A DNA stretch of 64,000 nt from Liopterus haemorrhoidalis (GCA_963971575.1 OZ020618.1:30928540-30992539), one strand, 5' to 3'; counted from the first letter of the stretch, positions 34,776 to 47,189 are shown. Notes: generated by a model not told the origin, from the sequence alone. Program-made: numbers and translations.

Positions 34776-35194
34776 ACAGCATTAAAGAAGTGTTCCCCTA
34801 ATTCTTTCGAGCAGAGTATTTACAAAGTTGACGCTACTTACCCTGGCGAACGGCTCTTAGTTACTCGTTGCGAATATAATATAAAGTGATTAGCACTAGA
34901 TCCAGTTCACGGAATGTCTATATACTCGTAACATGAAATTGTACCCTGACCTGTTCAAATATCAGTTTGTCCCTTCCTCTTAGTATCTGGCCGGAATTTC
35001 GACATAATCTGTACCGGATATGATCCTCGCCCCGGAACTAAAGACATGGATAAAATTAGAGTATGATTAAGTGCACTTGTCAGTTATATTACAACTTGTC
35101 TTTCACAAAATCGACATATTTTCAAAAGCTGTTGTATTTTTAAAACTTGGTAAAATTAATAAAACTTTCTAACCCTTTTTCCGAGCTGCCTTTC

Positions 35195-35370
35195 AAAAAA
35201 TACATTTTATTGCGAGATGTGTTTTTTTAATGCCTTTTTTTTAGATTTTGGCCAAGAAAGAGATACGCGTCAAATTTTTACTTTCTAAGCACAGTTTGGC
35301 CAAGAAAGGCATCAATTTCTACCGACAGATAGACACATAAGTGGCAGTACAAGGATTTCTTCATTGGCAT
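35195..35370 (+). repeat. Second, highly diverged partial repeat
   Basis: Contains TTTGGCCAAGAAAG and ACCGACAGATAGACACATAA, a weak match to the 3' part of the composite family. Confidence 0.3.
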
Positions 35371-35878
35371 GGCAATCGGTGGTGAAAAGTGTGCAGTGGT
35401 CATGTGCCTACGAGATAAGGGGCCCATATAGTTGAACTCAATATGTTTTTTTTTTTTATTAGAATACGTCATTGTCCGTTGCTGGCATAGGATTTCATTC
35501 CCTGAAATCGTTCGTAACGAAATTAGGATAGAGTTCAAACGCTTACTGCTCCGCGTATAATAAGTCGGAGGTACATGGCAATAGTATTGAGTGATAGACT
35601 ATTGATGTACGCGTGATACTTATTGCAACTTATTGCGACTTTGAGATTGATATGACGTCGACACGTGTGAGACAAAAATATCGTTATTTTGCGCCCCCTT
35701 TCCCAGCAACCGGAGAGATTACATGTGTGTTTTACTACTCAAACGATTCGTAAGCATGAGTTGTACAATACGAAAATGCAAAATAGTTAATTATTATCCG
35801 TAACTCTGTGCAATAGTGGACAAAAGTGACAAAAATATCGACGTAATTTCGAAATGTCGTACATTTCCAACATGCATT

Positions 35879-35968
35879 ACTTATGAATTAAGGCTTAAAA
35901 TAAAGTCGAAATATCTACATATATATATATAGATATTTCGACTTTATTTTAAGCCTTAATTCATAAGT
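35879..35968. repeat. Perfect 39-bp hairpin
   Basis: Arms 35879-35917 and 35930-35968 are exact reverse complements (left arm begins ACTTATGAATTAAGG) around a 12-base AT loop. There is no mismatch, so it is very recent or an assembly artefact. Confidence 0.9.
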
Positions 35969-35983
35969 ATCTATATATATATA

Positions 35984-36079
35984 GGTATTAAATAAAATTC
36001 TTATTTCATAATCGTCACATATTTATTATAAAAATTATCGAGATGTTTCGATTATGAAATAAGAATTTTATTTAATACC
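35984..36079. repeat. Perfect 31-bp hairpin
   Basis: Arms 35984-36014 (GGTATTAAATAAAATTC...) and 36049-36079 are exact reverse complements with a 34-base loop. It lies only 15 bases from the neighbouring 39-bp hairpin. Confidence 0.9.
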
Positions 36080-37028
36080 CATATTAATTTCGTCAAGAAC
36101 TTTCTTTCGTATATATATATATTGTAAAATATGCATTTAATTCAATTATATGCACATAATTGTGAGAATTTGCAAAATAAAAAACGTATCAGATAACGTC
36201 ATTTTATTAGATTCTCAAAGATATGAAAGAAATTTTTGGGATATGCATTTAGTTCAGAATATGCATTTCAAATCCGTGCTTTACTTATTAATAATAAATT
36301 TAATTGTAATGCCCTGCTGGTTTGGCCGCAAGGCTGTTTAATAAATAAATAATAATAATAAATTATCAAATTGACGGTGTTATCAAAAGAAAAGAAAACC
36401 TGGTTTAATATCTGTGAAGAAATATGTCATAAAGAAAACTATGTATACTGTAAATATTTGTATGTATTTGTAGCTGCCTAATATGAAAAGAATAATGGCC
36501 AATAAAACAATATTAATAAAAAAAAATGTTTTACTTTTTTCAAAATATTAATTTTATTTTAGACTTTTTTATGAACCAATGCTGTTAAATAATCACCGCG
36601 TAATATTTACATGTAACGTTAAGGCTGCGTCCAGAATCAAATATTGCCTATATGTACCCGTAACGCCTATATATTGCTTACGGAACTCGTTACGGGTTGT
36701 ACAGAATGAATCCAAAAGTCGATGACAAGTCTATGTGAAACCTGTGTCTAATTTATACTTTGGCCAGTGTACAAGACTGGATTAGTGATAGATGACAGAT
36801 AGGTGATAACGGTAGATTTACTGAATAACATAATTCATATACTTTTATGTAGGTAACAAAATATATTATTGATTTGTACAATATTAATATGTTGTTTTAT
36901 TTAGTATATCAATTTACTTATATCCTCTATTTTATAAAGTAAACAATTTTAAACCCTCTATACTAGAACACACATTGAGAAAATACTAGAGTAGGACACG
37001 CAATTGAGAAAATTCAATATGTTCGCAG
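36080..37028. other. Probable SCYL2 intron sequence
   Basis: AT-rich sequence up to the acceptor TATGTTCGCAG at 37018-37028. No further exon recognised. Confidence 0.5.
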
Positions 37029-37159
37029 CTGGAGGATCAAGTACACAATATCCTGCCTAGAGTTCCTGTGCCACTTCAAGAAGCTACCGTCCGACTGCTG
37101 AGTAAAGACACGCGCCAAAGACCCACAGCACAACTTTTATCTCTCATCAAATATTTCAG
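37029..37159 (+). CDS. SCYL2: SCY1-like protein 2 (SCYL2), internal exon
   Basis: A 131-bp exon between acceptor GTTCGCAG and donor GTGGGA. It encodes LEDQVHNILPRVPVPLQ, then RLLSKDTRQRPTA and LIKYF, ending in phase 2. RQRPTA resembles the RPxA-type end of the kinase-like domain (kinase subdomain XI). SCYL2 proteins are pseudokinases with HEAT repeats that act in clathrin-linked traffic at the trans-Golgi and endosomes (family knowledge). An in-frame TGA lies about 24 bases before the acceptor, which supports the exon start. It joins in frame to 40705. The other exons were not found in the window. Confidence 0.75.
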
Positions 37160-40100
37160 GTGGGAATTTCATACTTTAATCTTTCATACTTGCAGTTAAA
37201 AACTCATTTAAAGTTTTAAATAAATTATGTTAAACTGTAGACAGTGGCGGCTTGGAAAATGCGAAACTTCTATCACTAGGGAAGAAAATTTTATATTCAG
37301 CATCATACATTTTTTTTTTCATAATGAAAAGTTTCTTAAAACAACGCTGATACGGAAAATCCAAATATGTTACAAGAATTGCATTTTCGTACCTTTACAA
37401 ATTTTCGTTATGTATAATCATTTGAATGTTTAAATATGAACTTATATAATAACATGGTTTTGATTTCCTTGCAAAGATTATAAATAATTTTAGAAAAGTC
37501 GATGTACTTAAATAATAATAAACAAATTGTTCTATAAAAACCTTCTGAAAAACTAAGTCAAAAGTATATGTATTTTATTGGGAAAACAGTCGTAGTCGTC
37601 TTAAACCAGGTTCATATCGGAACAAATTTAAGACTGGCTTGGTGCAAATCGTTTTAGGAAGATTTTAGCGGACGATTCTCCTTTTATGAGCTCTTTTATA
37701 ACTTCTTTTTTCATTTTCATTATCTTTGCTCTGCTCTCACAGCCTTTACAACCTTTACTCTCTATTATTTCTTTGTTTGATTGAAACTGGAATATTGTGT
37801 CGTGGTCTATCCGATTTACGACGTTTAAAAAATATTCAGAATAGATTTCTTTAATTAATTTATTTTAAAGTCATGGGATATTATCTTCCTACTGAACATC
37901 CTTATTAATCATTACTTCATTTTTTTTTTTTCTCCCAACACTTATATAAACGCCATGAACAGTGGCGCAAAAAAGTGCCGCAAGTAGGTGTGCAGTTGTG
38001 CAGTAGGCGCCATACAAGAGAGCGCCATGAGACAAAATATTGTCAACAATATAAAAACCGTTGGAAACGTTGTAGCTAATTTTACTGTTTCGCATGGTAT
38101 ATTTGAACAAGTTCATTGTGAACGCATAACTTAGCGTACATTTGAAATAGTTATCTGTGGAATTAAGGCGAAAATATATCGAAAATATATTTCATACATA
38201 CAACGTATACGAAAATTACTATTTGAGCGGATAACGCAACTTACTATCTAACAACTAACACGATGGGCGTAGAACGGTAGAACAGGACGCGAGCACGCGA
38301 TACGCATTGAACGACACCACGGGTAAACCCGCGTGTCTTGCAAAACAGGTCCTAGTTGGTCGCTGTTACACCTCAAATCCACACAGTCGTAACCCTGGTA
38401 GGAAGTGGCGTGAAAACTAACGCGAGTACACGATATGCGTTGAACGAAATCACGGGTAAGCTAGCGTGTCTTACAAAATAGGTCCTAGTCGGTCGCTGTT
38501 TCACCTCAAATCCACATAGACGTAACAATGGTAGGAGATGGCACGAAACGAAGATACGAGTACGCGACGATCGGGAGCGAAACATGAATAATTCAATGTG
38601 TCTTGCAAAACGGGCCCTTGTCGGTCGCTGTTTCACTTCAAATCCACGTGGAAGTTACTTACGGCGAAAATAACCCGACGGAGGTTTGCGAGTACGTGGT
38701 GCGCAGTCATATTGGGTCTGGCTCGAATCTATAAATACTAATATTTCAATTATTATTACGTCAAGTATGAGGTCAATTATGACGGATTTTGGAACATTAA
38801 TTGTTTTTTCCCATCTTAGTCCGAACTTTTTCGTTTTTCGCTCTGCTGGTCGACGAAATGCACAATGTTCTTCCATAAATCCACATTTCAAAGGCATCTA
38901 ATTTGTTCATTTTTTCTGTCGTTCTTAAAATTTAATTTGTCGATAGTAAATATAAATTTTTCGGGTCGAAAAATGGAACCCCTTTTAACTGGTAAACTTG
39001 AAGGCGATACATATTAAAACTAATACCTATATATATGTGAAGATTAAATTTTCAAACCTATCAGGTTTTCATTAGTACTTAGTAACATTTTTGACTCTGT
39101 GTCAAAATTAAATAATTTTTTAAAATAGATTTATGGCTGATAATTTTAAACAAACATAAAAAACTATAACAAAAAAAAAAACAACAAATTGTAAAAATTA
39201 ATCTCGTCAAAGAACATCAACGTACACTACTTTTTCTTGGGCCGCCCGTGTCCAAAAATTCTTAAAACTGGCCTTTGCTAGAATCTAACCAAAATTTTGC
39301 CAGTGTACCAACTTTCGTAAGACCGCAATCTACTAGGAGGTACTATGGTTTTTGCCAACATTTCGATCCTTCTACTTTTTTTGTCATCAGATCAGTCCAT
39401 CTAGTGTTTTTTTTTTTTTTTTTTTTTTTGCATCACTTTTATCCTTTACTTTGAAAGAGCTTCAATTTTAATATCTTGCTCTAGACCTCACAAAACCACG
39501 GGCCGTTCCTGGTAGTAATATACATGAGTCTATAGAATTGAAAAAAATAAATAAAAAGTTGGTATCGAAGTCACAAATTATTGTTAAAATGCTTCGGCTA
39601 GCTGACGATAGCCGATCGAACGGTAGCCTACGAAAACTTCTTTTTATAGCGGAGTTCCGATACCGGATCCGGTTCTTACAATTTTAAGTTGAGGGTTAGG
39701 ATTTCGATTACTTTGTAATTTCAGTGGATTCTGAGGGTTTCAGGGGTTAGATTTTCACTACTTTTAAAAATCGAACAATAGTTTTAATATGAAGATACGA
39801 TATTTAGTTAGAATTTATATTTAGTGTTTTTCTTTAATTAGTATGATTTTCAATGATACTACTACAGTTACAGCCGGTACATCAGAGTACAAGATCTGCA
39901 GAGCTGCAGAACCCCAAAATTAAATTAATTTAAACATCACTTTCGTTGATGATTATTTTCACATTTTCTATCTCTAAATTTACTTATATTTTTTTTAAAT
40001 CCTACCTACTATCGTGCATCATGCGCAAAACAAGTATATCGTCTACAAGTTATGATGTACAATGTGCTGCAAGCATCGGCAGGTCGAATTGTTGTAGTAA

Positions 40101-40704
40101 CGCAATGACTTGGCATGTTTGAGTATAGATGTTTTTTGTATTTTTAAAAAATTAATAAGAATGATATCGCATGTTCTCTACACTGCATAAAACATTTAAA
40201 AAATTTATAGAGTATGATTTTATTTCTAAACATATATGTAGTTAAACATTTTATGGCCATCTTAATAATGATTTACTTTTCCAAAAATAAAATCTCAATT
40301 ATCCTTTTGGTTGTAGCATATTTATTAGAGATTTCCACGAGCTGCCATTGTACCTTGACTAGTTTGAAGGCTTGATTTGTACAAAATATAGTTACTGCCT
40401 GTAAAAGTGTAATTGCTGGACAGATTAATTATATTTCAATAAATTAAAAGGTTTTACAGTTTTCAAACTTTCGGCATTAAAATTCATTGGCAAACAAAAG
40501 ATATACACACTAGAAACAAAATACTGCATAAATTTTCAAAAACTTTTCGGATTTATTAATTCTCGCTCAGATTTATAAAGTTGCCGCTTTTATATCATTC
40601 CATTCTCATCTCTATGAATTCATTTCGCTCCCTCCTTTGAATATTTATGATTCATGAAGATTGAATAAATATACTGCTAACTAAAATCGTATTTAATATT
40701 TCAG
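37160..40704 (+). other. SCYL2 phase-2 intron
   Basis: A 3545-bp intron, GTGGGA...TTTCAG. It holds a three-copy 132-bp tandem repeat (38262-38655), poly-T near 39405-39429 and otherwise AT-rich sequence. No embedded gene recognised. Confidence 0.65.
38262..38655. repeat. Three-copy tandem repeat, ~132-bp unit
   Basis: GGTCGCTGTT and surrounding sequence (TCAAATCCAC, GTGTCTTGCAAAA) recur at about 131-133-bp intervals (near 38348, 38481 and 38612). As 132 is a multiple of three, a minus-strand frame passes through it (38373-38636) as a 44-residue repeat; it shows no protein motif. Confidence 0.75.
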
Positions 40705-40819
40705 TGACCCAGCAGTACATGCAATGCAATTCCTAGATGTAATCAACATGAAAGATCCCACGCAAAAAGCGCATTTTTACAGAAATACCCTCAAGGATGT
40801 ACTTCCCTATATACCTAAG
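40705..40819 (+). CDS. SCYL2: SCY1-like protein 2 (SCYL2), next internal exon
   Basis: A 115-bp exon between acceptor ATATTTCAG and donor GTGAGT. With the AG from the previous exon it reads SDPAVHAMQFLDVINMKD, then QKAHFYRNTLKDVLPYIPK, ending in phase 0. This is the start of the HEAT region after the kinase-like domain: SCYL2 proteins have a similar DP...LQxLD...QKxxFxxxLxxxLPxIPK pattern there. No stop interrupts the two-exon frame. Identification rests on remembered family patterns, so SCYL1/SCYL3 are less likely but not formally excluded. Confidence 0.78.
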
Positions 40820-41540
40820 GTGAGTGAGTTTTATTACTATTACTGATGTATAAATTGTAACTGGAGTACATAAAAATATCTCACCTTGCATACTACGCTT
40901 TGCTAATGAAGTAATTTTTGAACATACATTAACTAGAGTAACTCAAGATGCGCGGTTAAACGAGCAAATAAAGTGTAAGAACAAGATACGTATTTGGTAT
41001 TTAGCAGATTCTCGAGTTTGTTTCGCCAACTTTATGTCTGATTTGATAGCAGGCTTTATAGTGTTACCGCAAAATGTGAAGCGCAGAGATGCACAACTAT
41101 ACGCTAGTTTAATATATATTGTGCTAAATTTGTAGAACAATGATAAAAACTATCAACAAACATTGTTTTGTAGATGGACAATTTGTCACTGTTAAATGTC
41201 TGTATGATTTTGACAACATATGTAAATATTTTCCATATATTGTTTTCAACTTTGACCTGATTATCATAATACCTAGAGTATATGAACAGTAGAGGTGGCT
41301 GGTTCATAAGGACTGTCTTCAGAATTAAATAAATTTCGGCAAGAAAGTTTATGAATGTATTTGTTTTATGAAGATATTTAGTTTGGGATATTTTTAGCTG
41401 AATTCACATCAAAATTAAGAAAAATTTGAAAATGATTTCTACCGTTAATCTAAATATCAAGGGCAGGCCGGGGACAAACCAAGAACGGAAGGGGTGTGTG
41501 CCTCGGGCCGCCGAAGGTTACAATGGGGTCTAAAGGTCAT
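40820..41540 (+). other. Probable SCYL2 intron continuation
   Basis: AT-rich sequence after the GTGAGT donor; the next exon was not recognised anywhere downstream. Confidence 0.45.
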
Positions 41541-41655
41541 CGTACATATATAATTAGCAAGTGTCTGTATGTCGTCTGGGTAACATTGTGACGACAATTT
41601 TTCCTAACGTTCTCGTGATTGGCTAACAGGGGACACACTGTCTCTTGATTGACAG
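41541..41655. repeat. Direct repeat flanking the 121-bp array, left copy
   Basis: TATATAATTAGCAAGTGTCT through GTAACATTGTGACG and TTCTCGTGATTGGCTAACAG recurs at 43303-43415 on the far side of the array and its insert. Confidence 0.7.
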
Positions 41656-42220
41656 GTATTTTTCAGATTTATTCTCTAAGAATCTACGAATGTAATTACA
41701 TATAGAAATGTCTAGGGCTTCGTAGGCATAAACAAGAAACTCTAGTTACTCCTATATGCTTTGATCGATATGAACAATATTTTGCAGATTTATTCTCTAA
41801 TAAACTGCTGATAAAATAACTTATAGATGTGTCTAGGGTTTCGTAGGCATAAACAAGAGACTCTAGACACTCCTATATGCTTTAACCTATATGAACAATA
41901 TTTTGCAGATTTATTCTCTAAGAAACTCGAATAAATTAACATGGAAATGTTTAGGGTTTCGTAGGCATAAACATTAAACTCTATATCCTATGATTGATAT
42001 GAAAAATATTTTGCAGAATTATTTTCTAAGAATCTGCAAATAAAATGGTATATAAAAATGTCTAGGGTTTGGTAGGCATAAACAAGAAACTCTAGATATT
42101 CCTATATCCTTTGACTAATGTCGACAATATTTTGCAGATTTATTCCCTAAGAATCTACAAATATAATTACATACAGAAATTTCTAGAGTTTCGTAGACAT
42201 GAACAAGAAATTTTAGACAC
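41656..42220. repeat. ~121-bp tandem array, five copies
   Basis: TTTTGCAGATTTATTCTCTA recurs with its context near 41664, 41785, 41906, 42014 and 42135 (periods 121, 121, 108, 121). Each unit contains GGGTTTCGTAGGCATAAACA and CTCCTATATGCTTT-like blocks. A sixth partial unit continues at 43240-43300, after an insert. Confidence 0.85.
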
Positions 42221-43239
42221 TGTGTGGGGAGCTCTGATATATAAATATGAAATGTCACGGTTGGCTGATTTATTTATTTCATTTGTACTTACTCTGTACA
42301 TCCCTCACATTATGGGTTCCAAGACTTGCGAGCGGATCAAGTCTGGACCCCCCCTATTAGTCCGCTAGCTGGTTGCTATGATTCTTGGAAGGATTAAGGG
42401 TTGTTCAATTAAAGTCATCATTTTAACTAACCTACTTTAATTACGATTACGGTTTAAATATTTACATGATTACACTAGACTTACAATTACGTCGATACAG
42501 CTAAATCCAAATACACAGTCACACACACTAGACACACTTTACACCAAACACTAATTTAACCACTGGACACCACAGTCCTGACTGACATCCTCTAAAACCA
42601 TTTATCTCTCACATGTCTTTAGCTGGGCACTACACTAACGTTCATACGGAATTACTTGTTACATTTTACTAGTCTAACCGAACACCCTAAATGACTCTAA
42701 CCCATGGTTAACAAAATCTCACTCTAATTAAAAACACGACTTAACTTCACGAGGGTTTAAGCTCCACTCTCTTTAACATCTTAACGTCATGACGGTTTAA
42801 CATCTACTTCTTAAAACGCGACCAGCCTGGAAATTCTTACTTCGCCCAACTGTTAAATGTCATTTAACACCCCTTGATTATCTGTCTTGTACTATCTTAA
42901 AATTCATAATTTATTGGTGATAACTCAGATAAATATCCCATTAGAAAATAGCCGAATCTTAATATTTTTATCTCAGACAGAATTAATTATTATTTATGTG
43001 CTTATGGTTGACGTATATTTATTTAACACAATAATTTACGATTCACTTTTCATGTTCCATTGACAAAGTGTCAAGTTGCAATAATAAACAATCTCCCGTT
43101 ATCTTAAATGCCCTTTCTAAGAAATAGATTATTTTTGTATCGTTTAACAGATTAAATATTTTACTCTAATTGAATGATTATAATGAATTTATTTATGAAA
43201 TTTTATTTATGAAATAATATCAAAATTACCTCCCTTACA
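42221..43239 (+). mobile_element. LTR-like insert interrupting the 121-bp array
   Basis: Starts near TGTGGGGAG (42223) and ends CTCCCTTACA (43239), giving TG...CA ends and a short inverted repeat (TGTGGGGAG versus TGTAAGGGAG). GATATATAAATATG lies 12 bases in, like a TATA box. It cuts a tandem unit, so it is an insertion. No target duplication could be read, and no second copy is in the window; a solo LTR is the best guess. Confidence 0.45.
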
Positions 43240-43302
43240 TTTGCTATATTCTTTGACTGATATAAACAATATTTTGCAGATTTTTTTTCTGAGAATCAGG
43301 CA

Positions 43303-43475
43303 TATGTATATAATTAGCAAGTTTCTGTATATAGTGTCGGTAACATTGTGACGTCAATTTTTCATAAGGTTCTCGTGATTGGCTATCTGGGGACACCCTG
43401 TCTCTTGATTAGCTAACAGGTGACACCCTCTCCCGTGTTTGGCTAACTGTTAATATCCTGTCCCATGATTCGATA
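43303..43475. repeat. Right flanking repeat plus ~40-bp tandem units
   Basis: Repeats 41541-41655 and then iterates a unit like GTGATTGGCTAxCxGGGGAC three to four times (43370-43475) with decreasing similarity. Confidence 0.6.
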
Positions 43476-43854
43476 CAAACAATTGAAATTTTTATATTAT
43501 AAATCCGTCATTTTTGACTATAACCTAGAAATGTAATAATTAAACAGCCATGAGGTTCATAGAAAATTACTAAAGCTGGTGTGACAGTTACCAACCGTAT
43601 TGAACTGAGAGATAAGTTCCAGAAAATTGGTTGCCCGTAAATGGTTGTCGTCATCTCTTCGACAAAGAACCCCAACCAGCGGTTAAATTTAACTAAAGTT
43701 GCACTCGTTTCACCAATCTTATCATTTATCGAAGTTTATACAGCTACATTAGTATCCTCTCACTGTTCAATAGCAATCTTAAATCTTAAAACAATCTGTT
43801 AATCCATAAAAAAACTGGCATAATTACAAGTACACCTAAGCGTATATTCTAGTA

Positions 43855-43987
43855 CAGAGTTTCACAAACTGTGCTCCGCGAGCGTCTACTAGTGCTCCGC
43901 GATCTACTAATGTAGCAATGATAGTGCTCCGCGACGAATTCTTCTCGTGAAAATTGTTCCGCGGCTCAAAAAGTTTGCTAAACTCTG
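43855..43987. mobile_element. Short hAT-type MITE
   Basis: CAGAGTTTCACAAACTGTGC on the left, and CAGAGTTTAGCAAACTTTTT read inward from the right, are inverted termini. The flanks TTCTAGTA (43847-43854) and TTCTACCA (43988-43995) match at six of eight positions, fitting a decayed 8-bp duplication. The interior repeats GTGCTCCGCG three times. Confidence 0.7.
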
Positions 43988-44470
43988 TTCTACCAAATTG
44001 CGTTTTCTTGTGCTTCAATCATCCTATATTTAAGAGAGTCAAAAAATGATATGTATTATAATGGGGTGTAGGTAAAAAAACTAAAAAATGTAGTAAATTA
44101 TATATATTTCCTTTAAATTTTATTACACGTTAGAGGACACAGATCGTTCCTTCAGTACATTATACTATTAGGGTTTGATAGTTGGATCGTTTGTGCCAAA
44201 ATCTGTCCTTCATTCTACTTGTTCGACAAACTGGTAGATATCTAGTCATATTGGAATATGAGGCAGCAGGATTGTAAATAAAGTACCAGTGTTAATCATA
44301 GATGACATATACTACTATAGATAGCCAACTCTCGCTACTTCGAGGTATTTTTCCTCTGTCCCCCACCGCCTGATATGTTAGTTCCACTAATATTCTAGCG
44401 GCGCTGTAGTTTCGAGTAGCGGGGTTTTTGAATATTTCTATTTCATTGCTATATAAAAAAAAAAAATAAT
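43988..44470. other. Stretch without recognised features
   Basis: No gene or repeat recognised. Confidence 0.4.
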
Positions 44471-44585
44471 CATTTGCACTTGTTAGTCGTAAAATTTTAA
44501 ATGTAACTAAATAAGTTCTATATCACTTAATTATTATACAGAACTTGAGCTATATTTAAAATTTTACGACTAACAATTGCAAATG
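44471..44585. repeat. 32-bp near-perfect inverted repeat
   Basis: Arms 44471-44502 and 44554-44585 differ at one base (CATTTGCACTTGTTAG versus CATTTGCAATTGTTAG when read inward); the 51-base spacer is unrelated. Confidence 0.85.
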
Positions 44586-44837
44586 TGTATTTTGAAACAT
44601 AAGTTATAAAAAAGGTTAATGAAATAAAAGACAAGAAATATAATAAACCTTTTATTATTGTCATTTTTTTCATTTTTATTAAATATTTTTGTTGTTTTTT
44701 CTATACTCTTCTCTCTTGATTTTTGGATAATATCTTGCCCATTTTTCAAATAATTCGAGTTCCTTGGGGAATGAGTGCAAAGAAGCCTCTTTTGTGCTAT
44801 TAGCACAATTTGGAACACAACATTTAATTACTCCCAT

Positions 44838-45472
44838 TGTGACGGTTGGGGAATTTATGTACTGGCCATTTCATTCGTCTTGCCCTACGTTGTGTTTTTT
44901 AGGATTATGAAGTCGGTTCGTTCTTGGAGCGGGAAGCTATGTCTACAAGGAAACGCCGGGACACATTCAAATCAAATAGTTTATTAACTGTCTAGTCATT
45001 CAGAAATAGTACAAACATGTTTATTAATGCGTCTGATTGTGATGGCTGCAAGGTAAATTCAAATTAACACATTTATAGTGATAAAGAAGTTTCTACTCAA
45101 ATATTACTATCAAATCTACACTTCCAAACTAAGCATGCGGTCCATATCATGCCATATCATTGTTAAGATATCCAGCGTTGACTAGGATATTATACCTAAT
45201 TATATGCAATCAATAAAGAGTGGCTGTTTTATCCAACACGGGTTTATTACTCGTGTATATATAGTTTGATCGCCTAACCGCTGCTTTCTCTGCATGACGG
45301 TGTATTCGGTGTTGTTTTGACGAACGGGTCTGCTACCCGCCATTACAGTTTTGTTAGGTCTGTCAACCCTTTGAGGTGTTTGTGGTTTTCTACGGTTGTG
45401 AATCGTAGAGAACCGGTCAAGCTTCGCGGACCCCTACGGTTGTGAGGCGCAGGGCCAGTATTACCTGGTCGT
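44838..45472 (+). repeat. LTR-like dispersed repeat, + copy
   Basis: Starts TGTGACGGTTGGGGAATTTA and shares, in order, GAGCGGGAAGCTATGTCTAC, AACATGTTTATTAATGCGTC, CGGTCCATATCATGCC, AACCGCTGCT and GTAGAGAACC with the inverted copy at 57740-58377. It contains CAATAAAGAGTGGC near 45210, absent from the other copy. No ORF. The TG start and regulatory-looking content suggest an LTR, but its end is unclear and no satellite is attached here. Confidence 0.6.
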
Positions 45473-46804
45473 AAAATAAAAATTTACCGTGCTTAAATTA
45501 ACCTGTTCCCTGTTAGCATATTCACAGCTGAATACTAGACAATTCAGCCATATTGCCTTGAATTACAGCGCCGCCAACGGTAATGTCACTTCTCAATTAC
45601 AAACATATAAAACATATAAAATTATATGTACATATATATATAAGTTATAGCCTGTTTCTTTGGTTTTAAGCGGAACTAGATTTTGAATTCTAGTAACTGT
45701 GAACGTTTGATTGAAGCTTTTGATCATTTTGTTTAGCAAAACCCAACTTCAAACAAAAAAATTAGCTTGTGATAACTTAATAAAATTTAAATTCCATTTG
45801 GTCCGCTTAAAGGTTTGGAATAGCTTATACTTAAATACATTTTGTTGTTGCGGTATTTTTCATAAAAAATAAAATAATTTTCATTATGTTATCTTGTTTC
45901 TATTTGCCCACCTATCCATGTATCCTTTAATTAACTAATTACAGCCTTAGGAAACTATTCACTTTTAAATTTTATTAGCAAAATAAAAATATTTGTAAAC
46001 ATTAAAAAATACATAAAAAATAGCATACATTAAATTATATTTTCAATAATGGTATTAAATTATTAAATGAACTGCTTCTGGAAATTAAAAATAATTCTTA
46101 CTTAAATCAATTTAAATCTAAATGCAAATTACGATTTTATTATAGGTTTTTCTTTTACAGTTACTTTTAAGGCAACATTCTTTCAATGTATATTTATGTA
46201 ATTGGTAATCCTGAAACATTGTAAAATATTATTATTGTTTAAAATAATATTGTTTTTCTTAATTACGTGTGAAACGCTTATAATGTGTATTACGATATAC
46301 TCCTAGGACTGGCACTGACGTCACGGGTCACATGACGTTGCGTAGGTCATTTCCATATGAGACAACCTTTAGAAATTATAAGCCTTGCACAACTACAGGT
46401 TTTCATTCAGCCAATGAAATGCCATCTTTTGAGCCTGCGCACTTGTGGCATATTGACTGCAGCGCTGTAGTTATATGTAGTTCAACTAAACTCTAAAAAT
46501 ACCTTCTACGACAATTAAGTGCCCATAGCATGGTGTTAATGTTTTTAATGATTTATTATTTGAGATGAAATGATGTTGACTGTCTGAAGATTCGTAGGTA
46601 ACTCCCCAATGGTGTTAACCAGAGGGCTAGTTCATAGTGTTCTGAATGGTTTTTGATATCAAAGACAAAAAGTACGTGACTATTTGTAAAATATAGAATT
46701 GGTAATTAAGGTTGTGAATATAAAAATATTACTTTGAAGAAGTCAGAACGGGAAATTACCAATAAAGTATAATTAAGAAATTTGTTACTTTTAAGAATAT
46801 TGAC
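45473..46804. other. Stretch without recognised features
   Basis: AT-rich; no gene found. Two CAGCGCYG patches occur but no repeat could be defined. Confidence 0.4.
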
Positions 46805-46916
46805 TTCTAAGAATTTTCAATGCATCCACGGTCAGTTCGTCTTTTCCAGTTGTTTTTTTACGCATCATTCCTGAGAGTGCATTCTGTACCGCCTCCATTG
46901 TTATGTCTGGGATTTC
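46805..46916 (-). pseudogene. LINE RT fragment
   Basis: Minus strand gives EIPDITMEAVQNALSGMMRK and KTTGKDELTVDALKILR, matching the VPDITxEEV..AL..MK.GKA.G.DGI region just before the RT domain of RTE-like LINEs. About 37 codons only; nothing of the rest was seen. Confidence 0.65.
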
Positions 46917-47189
46917 TTGTGAGCCTCGGTTTTAAGATTTTTATTGGACTTGTTCTGAAACCTGGTTGTACACTCTTGATGCAACGAGATATTACAAAAA
47001 TTTATTTTTAAATTGCATCGTACTCAATAATATTGTGATGTAACTTATTTATATCGTTCAATTTAGAATAAAATACATCAAAGAAGGAAAAAAATATATA
47101 TATTCTTCTTTAAAATAAGACAGTTGCACAACGCATTTTGAAAAACACTGGTCGAAAATGATTGCTTCGGACATTGACATTATCTTATA

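Noticed and set aside
35879..36079. miRNA precursor genes
   Set aside because: Arms are perfectly paired, unlike most miRNA hairpins, and no conserved mature sequence was recognised; recent inverted duplication fits better. Small-RNA data would be needed.
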